Assembly: GCA_002914845.1 (NCBI GenBank)
Contig: JXTC01000044.1
Coordinates: 1,148,259 to 1,212,258, forward strand
Direction of reading: 5' to 3'
Length of the DNA: 64,000 bases
DNA from: Trema orientale
Taxonomy: Eukaryota; Streptophyta; Magnoliopsida; Rosales; Cannabaceae
This document shows positions 37,363-50,394 of this stretch, piece after piece. Numbering within the stretch: the first letter of the stretch is position 1; every line of letters starts with the position of its first letter. A model generated the notes under the pieces. That model searched no databases. It worked only from the letters and a program-made list of their open reading frames with translations, and was not told the origin of the DNA. The position numbers and the translations under genes were made by a program.

Positions 37363-40300
37363 AATATAAACTAAGAGGAAGAGAGAGAAGGCCCTGCAGC
37401 TGCATCATAAACGGTATGGTCCCAGCTTCATAATTGTTTTCTTCGCATAGTTAGCAATATGATTTTCATTAGCACTAGCTTGCAGTTACCATTCAATTCA
37501 AGCAGTGTGCTTCAAATCTTCATGAAACAAAAGCTTTTGAAATACCAAACAATAAACTGCTGTCCATTTTATGTTATTCACCTTGTTAGAAAATGCTTTA
37601 ATGTACCTCTTACAACATTTGTAAACATAACAAAACAATAGACTGTTGCCCCTACTAGTATTTGACACAATCAAAGGCTCGTATTATCATGGTTGCACCT
37701 GCAATTTTCTGGAGAAAAGATCTAAATTACATGTTTCTAAAGATTCAATAACTCAACCCCAATTTTCATTGGAGAAGAAATTAGATAAAGCACTAATCTG
37801 CAGATATTGAAAGTAACAGTGTGAAGAAAAATCACTGATGTCAACCATAAATGTAACAAATATCTGGCCACGCTTTTGGTCAAGATATGTTGCGGGCAAA
37901 ACTGTTTTTGCTGCTGTTAAATTCATAGCAGTACTTCTCTCTACTCCTAGCTCTAACTTAACAGAAAATGCTTTTTTTCCTAAGATTACTATCACAATCT
38001 CTATGGATATGATTGTGGAAACTGCAGACCGTTGCATTAAAACTAGTACTCTATCAATACTTTTTTTATTTACTTTTTCTTCCTCAAATCAGCACGGCAT
38101 GTACATTTAAGATAGAGTTACATGTTTTTTCCACAAGTGCTGTTAAAACACGAAAACTGATCCCTTGCAGCATGCCGACCCTAGATTATACATGCAGTTG
38201 AAAACTAGTCAGTTATGAGGAGATACTGTTCAAATTTGTGAGAGAGATATCATTTATAATTAGACCTGATTCGGTTAGAATAAATTTCAGTGCATAGAAG
38301 TGTTTTTTATTATGAGGTTGAAACGTCAGAAGGACGACGAACTTCATCACAGCCTAGAAGGCTTCTTTTAAGGATTAAAATGCAAATGCAAACTTGTAAA
38401 AGCTAGTACACCTATACTTTATTGCTTGATTTATAATTCTGCATCCAAGAAAAGCATCAAGTTCTTTTACTATCATAAGTTGGGTCCAAATAGCAGATGG
38501 GGCAAAGTGTTTTTTATTTTTAACTGTATTTCTCAATGTCCATTTTATTTTCGGGAGAAGATTCCAAATCACTCATGTTGTGACTGAAAATTTAAAATCA
38601 AAAACGAAGCAAAAACTAAGATTTAGGATTGGTTTTCAAGAATCATTAGGCTCATTCTTATATAATGCCACCATGCTATTTGCTCTCCTTTTTGTCCCTG
38701 TAAATATATAAAAGTAATTATTAAAGTAGCAATAGTGATAAACATCCCCATGAGGAACAATTCGCTGACTGGTTAGACTGGCTACAGAGCCTAATCACAT
38801 GCGTCTCTCATGTTATAGATTTTGCTTGATCAGCTGAAATATAAGAACATTGATAAAAGTACATTACCAATTACTGTACTTAGCTTGTAACAAAATCGTG
38901 CATCAACTCATCGACGTTGGACAGATAGAGAAAGAAAGAGAAGAAGAGAGAAATTCTCAACGAGTCTGTAATTTCATAACCGAGTTTGACAATATTTGAC
39001 AGAGCTAAGCCTATATCTGGATAATCTATTCTGACTTTATTAGAAATTAACTCTAATTACGATCCTAACCAGTAAGATCGTCTCAAATACAATTTACCTT
39101 ATATTTCATTCTGCATCATTCTTACAGGTTCCAGACTGCGACAATACAGATTAGCAAGCTTAAAACTATGCAGAAACAATCAGATCAGACACATTGAGGG
39201 GAGAGTAGTTCATCAAGAGACGCGTTAAAATCAGATTTTTGGTTTTTGTTTGCACCAGAATGGAGTACTATGCAATTAACATTTCTATCCAATTTGGATT
39301 TTGATCTTAAAATCCACAATCCTTGTGGCCATTAGACCATCAATGTAGTGAACTTTTAGCTTGTATATTTATAGCCTGGATGCCAAAATTTTCGCCCTCT
39401 CTGTAAAGAGCTTGAAGTCTTTATAAATCTGTCAAGGCTCCGATTTTCACTTTGCAGTTAATAAACCAGGTTTACCATAACTACCATCTTTTAATTAATA
39501 GCATTACTATCAGCTAAGTGCTAAACTCTAACCTTAATACGTGGAACTTCATGCATACTACTCAAGTTGCTTGGTAGAAGGACGCCTTCAAAATGAAAAA
39601 ACCAAAAATGTTTAATATCAACAATGTCGTGAATCGCCCAAAATCAGATAGTTCAGGTGTCATAAATTAGTATTAGAATTTTGGCACGTATAATTATGTA
39701 TAATTGTGTTTATGGACAACAAGACTACCCTTTTTGTAATGACCATATTGGTGTGAGCTTATAGGAACTCTCAAAAAGGACGACGTATGAAAGATTTGTC
39801 CATTGACGCAAAAAGCACTGTTAAAGTCTCTCGATGATTCTTAATCAATCACAGATTCACATGTCAAATTCGGGGAGAGCTATGGAGCTAGATCGTGTGT
39901 GGTGCGTGAATCAATAACACATTTTTCTGCAGCCTCGTCATTAGCCTTACTTGCGTCCATTCCATATGGCCTTGGAACTATTTCTTGTGTCAGTTACGTT
40001 TCCGCTGAGCTCAACAGAGTTTTAGCGGATCTAGTGAAGTCCTCGTAATATTAATCCATCACGTCACACGTGATAGTTCAATCTTTCCTTCATGTATAGA
40101 TAAAACAAACTTTAGTTCATATTTGTAAACTTTATATGTAGCAGTCTCCAAAGCCACTCGAGTAAATTGAAATAGATCGCATTCCTGAATTATATGCTTG
40201 GTCTTTAAAACCATATAACTAAGTGAAGTTGTGAACTTGTTTTCGAGTAAAACAAATGTTGGGAAGTGATTTTGCCATTAGCTAAGCTTCTTTTCATATA

Positions 40301-40743
40301 CCCACAAAACTTTCACAGAAGATGCTTATCATCAATACCCTATTGATAGGTATATGATTCTGTTATAATTGTTAGTACTCTATGGTGACGATGCTGTGTG
40401 TGTGTGTATATATGTGTGTGTCTGTTTGTGTGTCCTAATATATATAAAATATATATACATATATTTATGCATCTACCCAGGTTTCAACCTGAAATCATTG
40501 ATCACAACAAAAAAAAAATATTCGAGCGAGTCAATGAAATTTAATGCAGAGTTTGATGGGAATCAAATGGTTATTCATGTACATTTATCTGTACAGGCTC
40601 AAGCAGAGACTCTTTTACTTATATTTTCTCATACAAAGCATGTCCAAAAGCAAACCAGTCTCTTAGACTGCTTAAAAAAGCACCGTTGCATTTCAAATTA
40701 GCGTGACTTTTCATTCACAAATGTCACCTAATTAAGCGCACGT
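37363..40743. other. Intergenic stretch downstream of the 35894 gene
   Basis: The first few hundred bases probably hold the 3' UTR of the 35894 gene. No other gene, bounded transposon or strong repeat was recognised. Small open frames on both strands show no family marks. Confidence 0.4.
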
Positions 40744-41012
40744 CTAGCGTATTCAGAGCGAGTTAATAAAATAATTAATGACATGAAGAGAAAGGATGTA
40801 CGTACTCCTGCGCCGTTAGCCTTGGCGCAGGTTTATGACCACGAAGATCAAGAATTTTAACCAGAATATTGGAACCCGGCCCGTCCGTCATGAGACTGAC
40901 GCCACAAGAAATGGTCGAGCTTGAGTCTCTTGCTTCAGCAGATGCTATGAAAGATGAGAGAATAATGGGAAAGCCCAGCTGTGATCAGGAATGCCTTAAC
41001 TTCTCAAGCTGA
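40744..41012 (+). pseudogene. Aldo-keto reductase C-terminal pseudogene
   Basis: Plus-strand remnant of the last AKR exon. One frame gives YSERVNKIINDMKRKDVRTP then APLALAQV, which matches [21 protein letters not shown] of copy 2. After a deletion of about ten codons comes TTKIKNFNQNIGT. After a further frame shift, [20 protein letters not shown] continues to NFSS and a stop at 41010-41012. The breaks and the lack of upstream exons show it is dead. It is on the strand opposite to the two AKR genes at the left, about 28 kb away. Confidence 0.82.
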
Positions 41013-42748
41013 AAATATATATATATATATATATATAGTTGTAGAATTTGGACTCAGAACCATTACGCACTGTATATTTTAGATTCTGTCATCATGGAAA
41101 AGTCTTGTTATGACCTATGTTTTCCATGTTTTAGAAAATTATATAGTCGTAGATTTGGACTCGCAGAACCATAAGTTATAGTCCGATATATATATATATG
41201 CTTTTAGACTATCTTCATGGAGAGTCATCAGTGTGAGTGGGAATTCCTTAATTAATGCTCCATATATGCTTTGGAGAAAATTATTTAGTTCGTAAATTTT
41301 GGTGGGAAACTGTAAATAACATGGTACGTACCATTTTAGATTATATTTTCATCGAAATCATGTCAAATGTGACATGGTTAGGAACGCCTGAATTCTTTGT
41401 GGTTTTTTTTTTTTTTTTTTTTTTTTGGGTGGTGAAAAGATCTTGTCATGACAAGATTAGTTGAGGCGATTCCTCTAACCAAATTATCTGCTCATTATAA
41501 TTAGAAAGTGAATAAGGAGCTAGGCTATGAGCACAACTGGCCTTATAATTACAAGCACGAGGAACATAACCTAAAGTTAAAACTTGGAGAAAAAATATAT
41601 AAAAAGCGTTTGACATCCATAAGCAGATGATCCCCCATTGAGAATGGGCTCCATGGTTCTAGTCACAGCATTATTAATGACAACCAAAGCATCCATCTCA
41701 ATGTAATAATGCTAATTTTAAGCCAATAAAAGAGGACCTTTGCCTGAATCCTCCGTGGTTTAAGAGAAGTATAGATTAATTGTAGAATTTCGACTCGGAG
41801 ACGATATGCTAACGTTATACCATTTCAGCATATGATTGGTGGGAGGATCGTACATGGATGATGGAACAGGTACGTATTTATTAATAGTTTAATTAATTAT
41901 GGTCATGTGTGCACACCTGAATTTCAGAATTGCAGTGAATTAAGCGTTACTTAAAAGGATAATGTGGTTTGGTTCGCCAGAAAATTAAGGTTCTCAAGCC
42001 TTGCTTCTGCATCATATATTTGTATATGTAAGATAAATATAGGTGATATTGCAGTTGTTTAACTAACAGATCAAGCAAGTAAATAGAACTATAAAATATA
42101 TATGGTTCCAGTCCATTAGGCATTTTTCTTTACCTATTTATTTTTTTTAGCCGTTGTATCATTATCTAATAGCTACTATAAGTTGAGTAGTAATAAAAAT
42201 AATAATAAAAATAAGTACATATTATTTATTTATTTTTTTCTCTCCACTTTTTACTATAAAAAATAATTGGGCAAAACAATACCTTTAAAAAAAATACATA
42301 CTGGATTGATGTATATATATATATATATGGAGGACTTCTCAATGGTTACAATTTTTTTTGACCATGGATGGGTACTTAAAAAAGTAGTGATGGCATTAAA
42401 TTTTTTTGGCCAGCATTAAATGTTTTTGGCCAACCACCAAACTAATCACCACCGTAGGATATAGATCTAACGGCTTAAACCATTGTAACCATCCATGAGT
42501 AAATATTGTTGTAACCATTTAAACCAAACCCATATATATATATGTGTAAAGAAACCTCTCCTTTCTTTCTTTTTGGATAAACCTCTCTCCTTTCCTTTTC
42601 AAAAGCCCTTCAGAGGTGTAAAAATTTTAAGAACAAAAAATTTTGAAAGAAAAAATCATTGTAACTAAGAAACTGATAAAAACATATGCAAGGGAATCTG
42701 ATTTGCGTAACGGATTATTTTTCGTTATTTGCCTAGGCTATTGGAAGC
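41013..42748. repeat. Degenerate direct repeats downstream of the AKR pseudogene
   Basis: A (TA)n tract (41013-41036) is followed by four imperfect repeats of a unit like GTAGAATTTGGACTC...CATTTTAGATT, near 41041, 41147, 41285 and 41781. A poly-T run lies at 41402-41425. Around 42121-42300 is a second AGCCGTTG(T)ATCAT element like 27400-27590. At 42340-42530 a small foldback carries GGTTACAAT and ATTGTAACC ends. No gene seen. Confidence 0.45.
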
Positions 42749-42934
42749 TTAGGGCCTGGCATTGTTTTTTGTTTTCTGTCTTCAGAGTTATGTTTTCAGA
42801 AATGAGAACAAAAACTATTTTATAATATTTTCAGAAAACAATAAGTGTTTGGCAAATATTTTCTAAAAATATGTTTTAGGAAAAAAATTATATGAATATA
42901 AAAATCATATTTGTATTATAAAAAAAATATTTAG

Positions 42935-43440
42935 AGAGAAAAAGTCAAGAGAGAGTGACCAGATATAAATAAGGGAATGAAGAGAGAAAAAGTCACAAGA
43001 GAAAATGTAATGAAAGATAATAATGAGAGAGAAAGTGATAAGAGAGAATATGGAAATAAAAAGTACTGAGAAAGATAGAAGAAAAAAAAAACTAATAAAA
43101 ACACACAAGACAGAGAAATTGATAAGAATGCATGGGGATAAAAAATAAAGATAAAAAAATTATTAAAAAACAAAATAGCAATAAAGAATGAGGAGAGATA
43201 ATATGATTAAAAAAAATGAAGGGATAGAAAATACTGAGAGAGAAAGTAATGGAATAAAATGATGAGAGAGAAAGTGGTAATGAGAGAGAATGGGGAGAGA
43301 GAAAGTGATGAGAGAGAATGGGGATTGAGAGAATGAAGAGAGAGAAAGTGATGAGAGAGAGTAAGAAGAGAGAAAGTGGTTAGAGAAAGTAATGAGAGAA
43401 AGTTATAAGAAAATGTGTATATGAAAATCATGTGAAAGAA
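42935..43440. repeat. Purine-rich tandem array (GAGAGAAAGTGATGAGAGA-like units)
   Basis: About 20-30 degenerate units around AGAGAGAAAGTGATGAGAGA, alternating with GAATGGGGA. The complementary strand reads as long Phe/Ser/Leu-rich open frames (42905-43431), which are an artefact of the repeat. Confidence 0.8.
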
Positions 43441-43509
43441 TATTTATTTTTTTTAGAAAAAGAAAAAATTAAGAAAACACCTTAAAAATAACAATTGGTT
43501 GTTCTCTGA

Positions 43510-43943
43510 GGGCTTGCTTAGATTCACTTTCGTTTTCTGTTTTTTTGTTTTTTTAAACAGAAAACTGGAATTTTTTTTTGGAAGTTTGCTTGGCAACCTT
43601 GTTTTTGTTTTTTGTTTTTAAAAATCGTTACCAAAAATTTCAAAAAAAGTGGTAACAAAAAATTTTTAATACTTTTATTTTTTTGAACAAATTTCAAAAA
43701 CAAAAGAAGATACAAATATTTGTACACAAGTGCGTTTATACATATATATATATACATACACAAATATAAGTCTATATTACTTTCTCTATCATTATTTGCA
43801 CTTTATTATTTTTGGAAACAAATAGTAAAATAAAGTTTGCCAAGCATGTTTCTTGTTTATAAAAATTGAAAATCAAAACAAAATTTTTACTTCTGTTTTT
43901 AATATATTTAAACAAAAAATTGGAAGTGAATCCAAGCAAGCCC
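43510..43943. mobile_element. MITE nested inside the Tourist-like element (434 bp)
   Basis: Terminal inverted repeat GGGCTTGCTTAGATTCACTT against GGGCTTGCTTGGATTCACTT. It is flanked by TGA on both sides (43507-43509 and 43944-43946). The inner sequence is AT-rich with GTTTTTGTTTTT-like runs. Confidence 0.78.
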
Positions 43944-44086
43944 TGAATTTTCTGTTTTTTTAACTATGTTTTAAAAAACTGTTCTCAGAGAATAATGCCA
44001 AACACCCTTACTTATTCTCAGAAAACAGTTTTCTGTTTTTAAAAACAAAAAATTATTTTTTAGTTATGATGTTAAACAGCTCCTTA

Positions 44087-47000
44087 GTTTTCCGTTAACT
44101 TTCACATGTATATGTGCAATACTTAAAGTTAATTTGTATTATTTTATTTTTTTATAGCATTTAATTAAGCAAAAAATTGCACAAGAAAATTGTTTGGTGT
44201 GCTAACATTTATCTGTTATATATATTGAATCAGTCGTCCTCGACCCTTGATTTAGATGCACAAGAAATATTTCTTCGATTTGCTGTGCAATCTTGGGCAA
44301 AAAATTTATGGGATCTATTGTTCGTATATGAGAATTATTATTATTATTATTATTATTTTCGGAAGGAAGGGGTGTTACTAATATGGCGTCATTGAGTTTA
44401 TAGCAAAGTTTTTATTAATGTTCATTATATTATGAAGAATGATAGAAGTTTTAAATTGATTATCAATGATTTTAGTTACAATATCATCTCACGCCTAAAA
44501 AACCCTACTTTCATATAAAAAATAAAAAATAAATAAAAAATCTTTCCCTTTTGGTTAAGTTAATAAAATAAATTAAGTAAATCTTTCCACTTTTCTGTTT
44601 TAAAGATGAAAATTTTCATATACCCAAGGACGAAAAGAATAATAACTAGAGCTCCAGTAAAAATATCTCTTCAGTTCTTTCAAATTTTACTCCACCACTT
44701 TGGATTTATTTTATCTTATTTTATTTACAATAGGTTTGGGGATTTCAATTCTGTAGTCCTTAACATTGGAGAGAGGTGTGGTAATTATCAATTAGGCTAA
44801 GCCTTCAATTAATTACACGGATTGACTTTTTTCAATTAATTACACGGACTGACTTTTTTTGACTAGTAGGATAATGGATCTTTCGAATTAATAAACTAAG
44901 TCAAACTTTGACTTAATCTTTTTTTTTTCATTTATATTTTACTCTCAAAATTTTATAATCTAAAATATAATAATAACACAAGAATGAAAAAAACAAATTA
45001 ATACACACTGATTACAATTTAGGTATGAGAAAATCACCGTAGATTCTAAATCTATGAGAAAATCTACAATCACACATATTAAAGGATTATTAGAACAAAA
45101 AAGTGAAAATAAAGAGAAAAATCGTAGCATAAAGACCTGATATCTTCTCCATCAAGGCGAAAATCAAAAGTGATAGGAGTCTCAAAAAGAAAAAAGTCAG
45201 GAATAACGAGTCAGATTTCTTTAAAACTCATGAGAGGATTTAGGGAAAGAAAAAAAAATTGGTAGTTAAATTTGTTTTCCTTTTTTTCCCTTTTCTTTTC
45301 ATTTTTTCTTTCTTTTTTTGATAAAGATGAATAATGGACAGGCTGGATTTTTTTTTTCCAATTTATTTAAAGCCAATAATCGAGATACCCAATACATGAA
45401 TGCTTGAGTCACCCTAAATTTGGATTACGGATATTTTGTCCCACCTAATTATAAATCTGTGTGGGTTCATATATTTATTTTCTTTATTTTCATGGCTCTT
45501 GTTTAAAATTTGCAATTTTTGTGGTCCAAATTTAGAAAAAATTATACAATTCAAGATCGATTTCTGTAATAGATATGCTACAATATCAGGTGGAAGAACC
45601 AACTCTAACGGCAAAGAATAACATTGAATAGCAAAGAGGCATGTCTCATGAAGTTCCAGTTATACCTCTCGTTGAGTTTTTATTTTCTCCCTAGTCCTCG
45701 AATACAATGGTTTTGTCGATTATTCATTTACTGTTATTATGCGTCAATTTTGCAACTGCTCGAAAAGTAGCGAGCTCATTTGGAGCTCATCTCATGCGAG
45801 GTGATTAGGACGCTCGAGCTGTCCGAAGAAACAATAGCTCGCTGAGGAGCTGGTCGAGATCGAGGAGGTCGCATATGAGTAATAAACGAGTAGATCTTCA
45901 TTCTAAGATTTCCTCATTTAAAATATCTAATCATACGATATTCGGGATAAATATTCGTATTATTTGCTACCTTAATTTGAATGATTTGTTACATTGTCTG
46001 TAACAGGAAATCCTGATCGCCAAAGCCCACAAATACAAGACCAATAGGTAAAGAAAATAGATCCTTCGCACTCTCTTGTAACCAGTAAATTCAAGGACTT
46101 TTTAGTATAATGCAATCTTTAAGTGGGAATAGGTATCTTAATATATTCCCGTATTTAGTAGTTTTTTAACCTTAGTGAAGCGATCTCCATAGGAATCACA
46201 TAAGTCACCAAAATAGGTAGATTTTACATTACCCTCTATCTAAACCCCATCCTCAAACGAAAAAAAAAAAAAAAAAAAAACAAAACGAAAGGTATCAGTC
46301 CCAAGCTCAAGTTCTCCCCGCTGCCGCTAGTCATTCCTAGTAGTCATTTTCGTTGGTTGTTCTTTTGGTCACTACCGTCGGTCATCACTAGAGTTGTTCG
46401 TCTTCTCTACAGATTAGCCCCCAATTTTCATCTATTTTGCCTTGCTTCGAGTTTCTTTTATATTTCTTTTGATTAAAGTGAGTTGAGTAAGATTTCTTTG
46501 GATTTGACGCTTGGGCTTAGAAATTATGGGGTCTAGGGGTCTCATTTTGAATTAGGAGACTAAGCTTCAATCACTGCATTTTATTTCTTCTTTTTTTTTT
46601 TCTTTTTTCCTGCATATTATGAGATTATGCCTTTGGGGTTGAGAAATAGTGTTTATGCTTTCCAGAGAGCAAAACGTAAATATTATTTCAAAATATGTAT
46701 TTTTTTCTCCCTGTATTCAATTAACAAGATTATTAAATTTAGTATTATTTCATCAATAATTTTTTTTATTTTAATATGGTGAAAGACTCCTTCTCCTTTA
46801 TCATTTCTCAACCAATCTAAAGCACGCTTGCTGTCTTTTTTGCCTTCACAGAAGTTGCCCTTAGCGTAAATACTAGTAATGACAAAGTTCCTTCTCCTTC
46901 AATCATGTTGTATTTGTTTTTTTGGATAAAATATTGTATTTGTGTTTAGTTTAATAAGTTCTTTCATAAATTTTATTATTATTTTTCTATGATAATAATT

Positions 47001-47414
47001 TGTATTTCTTTATAAGCAACTAAACATTGTAATTTTTTTTATATGTTAATTTATTAAATAAACTATTAAAAAATGATTATTTAAGATGTTTAGGACAAAA
47101 TATGAAAAAACAGTACATTCCTATACACAACCAACCAAACATAGATTTCTAATAACTCAGTAATCAAGATTACCGTGTATAATCAAATACAATTATTCAA
47201 GATGTTTGATAATTACATCACCCTCTTTTGAATCCCCATTAATCTGAAAATTTTGATTACTCCATATTAAATGGTTCATGAGAGAGAATAATATCGATTA
47301 TAATGAGTGTAGTATCTCTTTATTTGAAAGGCTGAACCACTTTAAAAATATTCTTCGTTTTTTTCTCCTTTAAAATTGGGATTATGCAGTAGAATTTTCC
47401 ATACAACCAGCTCA
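44087..47414. other. Intergenic stretch, no supported gene
   Basis: Contains a (TTA)n microsatellite (44335-44356), a tandem pair of TTCAATTAATTACACGGA(T/C)TGACTTTTTT units (44803-44860), a poly-A run (46260-46280) and a GC-richer patch (45740-45880) without a readable protein. Confidence 0.4.
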
Positions 47415-47423
47415 TATTAACAA

Positions 47424-47771
47424 GGAATTATATCACTTTTATACCTTGTATTTTAATACTTTGTTCAAATTGTACCTTGTATTTTAGTTATTATTAATAT
47501 TAACCTTTAGATTTGAAATCTGTTATAAATTTATAGCTTAACACTAATTTAGAGTAATTAATTTACTAAGATGCCGTTTAAAAAATTAAAAATAAAATAT
47601 ATAAAAACTGATCTGAGAATAATTTCATTAAATTAACTACTCTAAATTAGTATTAGGGTATAAATTTGTAATAAATATTAAATCTAAAGGGTCAATATTG
47701 ATAATAATCAAAAAACAAAGTACAAACTGAATAAAGTGTCAAAATACAAGATATAAGAGTAATATTATTCC
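47424..47771. mobile_element. MULE-type foldback MITE, copy 2 of 4 (perfect 9-bp duplication)
   Basis: Starts GGAATTATATCACTTTTATA and ends GTAATATTATTCC. It is flanked by the perfect 9-bp duplication TATTAACAA (47415-47423 and 47772-47780). This duplication assigns the family to the Mutator-like type. Long terminal repeats, no coding capacity. Confidence 0.88.
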
Positions 47772-47780
47772 TATTAACAA

Positions 47781-49587
47781 TATTAATTCATCCCAATACA
47801 AATATATATATATACACATATATAACTGAATGTACTTTATAATCTATCTAACAAGTCTTTCATAAAAAATCACATTTTTTTCTTACATTAGAAGTGAGGG
47901 GAATTGAGCTCTATACCTCATATTGGAGGTAAATGTGGTTAGGCTAACTTGTGATCACGTGGGTTGCACTATTTGAAATCACACTAAACAATAACAATCA
48001 TAGCTGCTTGTTTATCTCCAAACCATCCATTCATTTTATTTAGGATTTTTTTTCCCCTTCCTGAATTATATATTTGTCTCAAATTGCTCCCTCAATTCTT
48101 AAAAGTGTCAAATTTCTCCCTAAATTTCTAAAATATTAAATATTCTATTAGATTAACGGAATTAATCATCTACATCTTATATGATCCAAATAACATGGCC
48201 TTTTTTTTAAAAAAAAAAAAAAGCAAGATTACCCATGGAGAATTGGTTACATAGCTGTCTGCTAACTTTTATTGGGAAGTAAGAACGTACCATCATTTAA
48301 CCGTAGTGATGATATGTAAATATTTCTTTATATCGAAATAAAAAAAAAAGGGACAATATCACTTTTATACTTTGTATTTTGACACTTTATTCGATTTATA
48401 CCTTGTATTTTGGTTATTATTAATATTGACCTTTAGACTTAATATTTGTTACAAATTTATAGATTTACACTAATTTAAAGCAGTTAATTTACCAAGATGA
48501 TTTAATAAGCTTATTATCAATTTTTATATAGTTTATTTTCAATTTTTAAAGCAGCATCTTAGTAAATTAACTGCTGTAAATTGGTATCATAGTATAAATT
48601 TATAACAGATTTCAAATAAAAGGTCAATATTGATAATAACCAAAACACAAAGAACAACTTGAACAAAGTGTCAAAATATGAGGTATAAAAGTGATATTAT
48701 TCACACAAAAAAAAAAGAAAAGAAAAGAAAAAAGCTTATCCTAGTAAGGAACATGAATTAGAGTAAACATTACTTTAGGTCCTCCTATGGATCTAATAGA
48801 GTATATTGCGACATTCCTATAGGATTCACGGAGATTGAGGTCTTGATAGCACGTTTGTGCAAAGGGAAGTTCTAAATCCATCAATAATTGGACTAAATAC
48901 ATTCACAATTTTAGTTATAATTTTACCATTAATTACCAAAAATGACATGTTATAGTTATATGGTGAGAATGCTAGCAGTACGGAAGGGGGAGGGGGAAAA
49001 AAAAAGATTTCTTTAATATAAACATTATAGTCTAAACAAGAACGAAACTAAATTTGAAATATACAATTTTTTTATTGCAAAAGTATATAATTTTTTTAAT
49101 TAACAAATGGAGTATGGAGAGAAAATGTCACCATAATATATGAAATATATACATAGAATAGAGGGGATTTTTTTTTAAAAAAAAGCATAACAAAAGAAAT
49201 TATGATTTATATATATGTATATTAGAATTTAGAAATAGGAAAGACTCCGTTATGTAAAGAGGGAAAAAAAAAAACAAAAAAGTGCAACAAAATTTTTATT
49301 TATATTTGTGAGAAAAATAAAATAGATAAAAAGAATAAAAGATAAAGGCAAAATTAATATAATACAGGTAACCATACACCAAAAATAAAAAATAAAAACA
49401 ACTTAAAATTTAAAAAGAAAATTTAAAATTAGATAAACATAATAAAACATGATTTAATGATAGCTTAAGCCCATCTTTATTATTTCTATTTTAGTATAAC
49501 AAAATAAGGAATGGTCAAAGTAAAAATATACAAGGAAAACACACAATAATAAAATAATTTTTTTTATGTAAAAAAAATTGAATTTAC
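47781..49587. other. Intergenic stretch between MITEs
   Basis: Holds the third MULE-type MITE (48350-48702), a poly-A microsatellite (48708-48732) and otherwise AT-rich sequence without a gene. Confidence 0.4.
48350..48702. mobile_element. MULE-type foldback MITE, copy 3 of 4
   Basis: Starts GGGACAATATCACTTTTATA and ends GTGATATTATTC. Flanking 9-mers are A-rich (AAAAAAAAA and ACACAAAAA), 7 of 9 matching. It lies only about 570 bases from copy 2. Confidence 0.75.
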
Positions 49588-49590
49588 TTA

Positions 49591-50394
49591 GGTGGCGTTT
49601 GGTTGGGTTGAATGCGCACTGGAATGAAATTCTCATTACTAAAGAAAGCCAATTTAATTGTTTGGTTTGAGTTTTGAGACTTGAAAGCTAATTCTCATAG
49701 TAATTATCATTCATCTACTTAAATGAATTAGGATTCCTAAATCAAATGAGTTGAAAGCCCATTCCATTCTAACACAGCTCATATATTCCTCAAATTACCC
49801 TTATTTTATGAGAAATTAATATTATACAAAATATGAAGAGTAATATTAATTTCTCACAAAATAAAAAATATTTTCTAAAATCCTATATAGCACATCAAAC
49901 CGTATATGATTTGTATAGTTTGATGTGTTATTTTTTGAAATCTTGAATAACACATCAACTTGTATACGGTTTGATTTGACATCAACCTATACATGGTTTG
50001 ATGTGTTATATTCTGAAATCCTGAATAACACATCAAACCGTATATGATGTGATGTGTCATACAGGATTTTAGAAAATAACACATCACACCGTATACGGTT
50101 TGATGTGTTATTCTATCTTTGAAATTTTTATTTTTTAAAAAAGAATTTTCTAATGCAAAAAATACATATATAAATAAAAGAATCATTTTTTTTTTACCAA
50201 TTTTCTAATAGCAAGAGTATTTTGTCTATATAATGTTAATTTCATTCTATTCCATAATAAATTAATAATAATAATTCTCAATCAGATGCGAATTCTAACA
50301 TGTCAACCAAACAACTTAATTAATTTTTTTTTCAATCCATCCCTATTACTATTCCTATTCTATTTCTATTTTTGTTTAGTAACCAAAAGCTACA
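49591..50394. mobile_element. Tourist-like element with an internal palindrome array (804 bp)
   Basis: Left end GGTGGCGTTTGGTTGGG; the right end, reverse-complemented, begins TGTAGCTTTTGGTTACT. Flanks are TTA (49588-49590) and CTA (50395-50397), one base apart. It lies about 330 bp upstream of the FAN1 start codon, so it could touch its promoter. Non-coding; the array at 49889-50115 is described separately. Confidence 0.65.
49889..50115. repeat. Array of four imperfect palindromes
   Basis: Palindromic modules of the form CACATCAAACCGTATA...TGATGTGTTAT start near 49889, 49952, 50028 and 50082. The best, at about 50082-50109, is CACATCACACCG then TATACGGTTTGATGTG, nearly a perfect palindrome. 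Spacers contain TTTTTGAAATC / GATTTTAGAAAA-like words. Confidence 0.75.

Larger units (their letters stand above)
42752..44083. mobile_element. Tourist-like element carrying a nested MITE and a GA-rich array (1,332 bp)
   Basis: Flanked by TTA (42749-42751 and 44084-44086). Left end GGGCCTGGCATTG; the right end, reverse-complemented, begins GGAGCTGTTTAAC. Both ends then run into TTTTCTG / CAGAAAA-rich sequence, and both contain GTTCTCAGA-like words. Inside are the GA-rich array (42935-43440) and a second complete element (43510-43943). Non-coding. Confidence 0.7.

Noticed and set aside
42905..43431. Phe/Ser/Leu-rich open frames on the minus strand
   Set aside because: Products of the GA-rich tandem array; low complexity and no start context.
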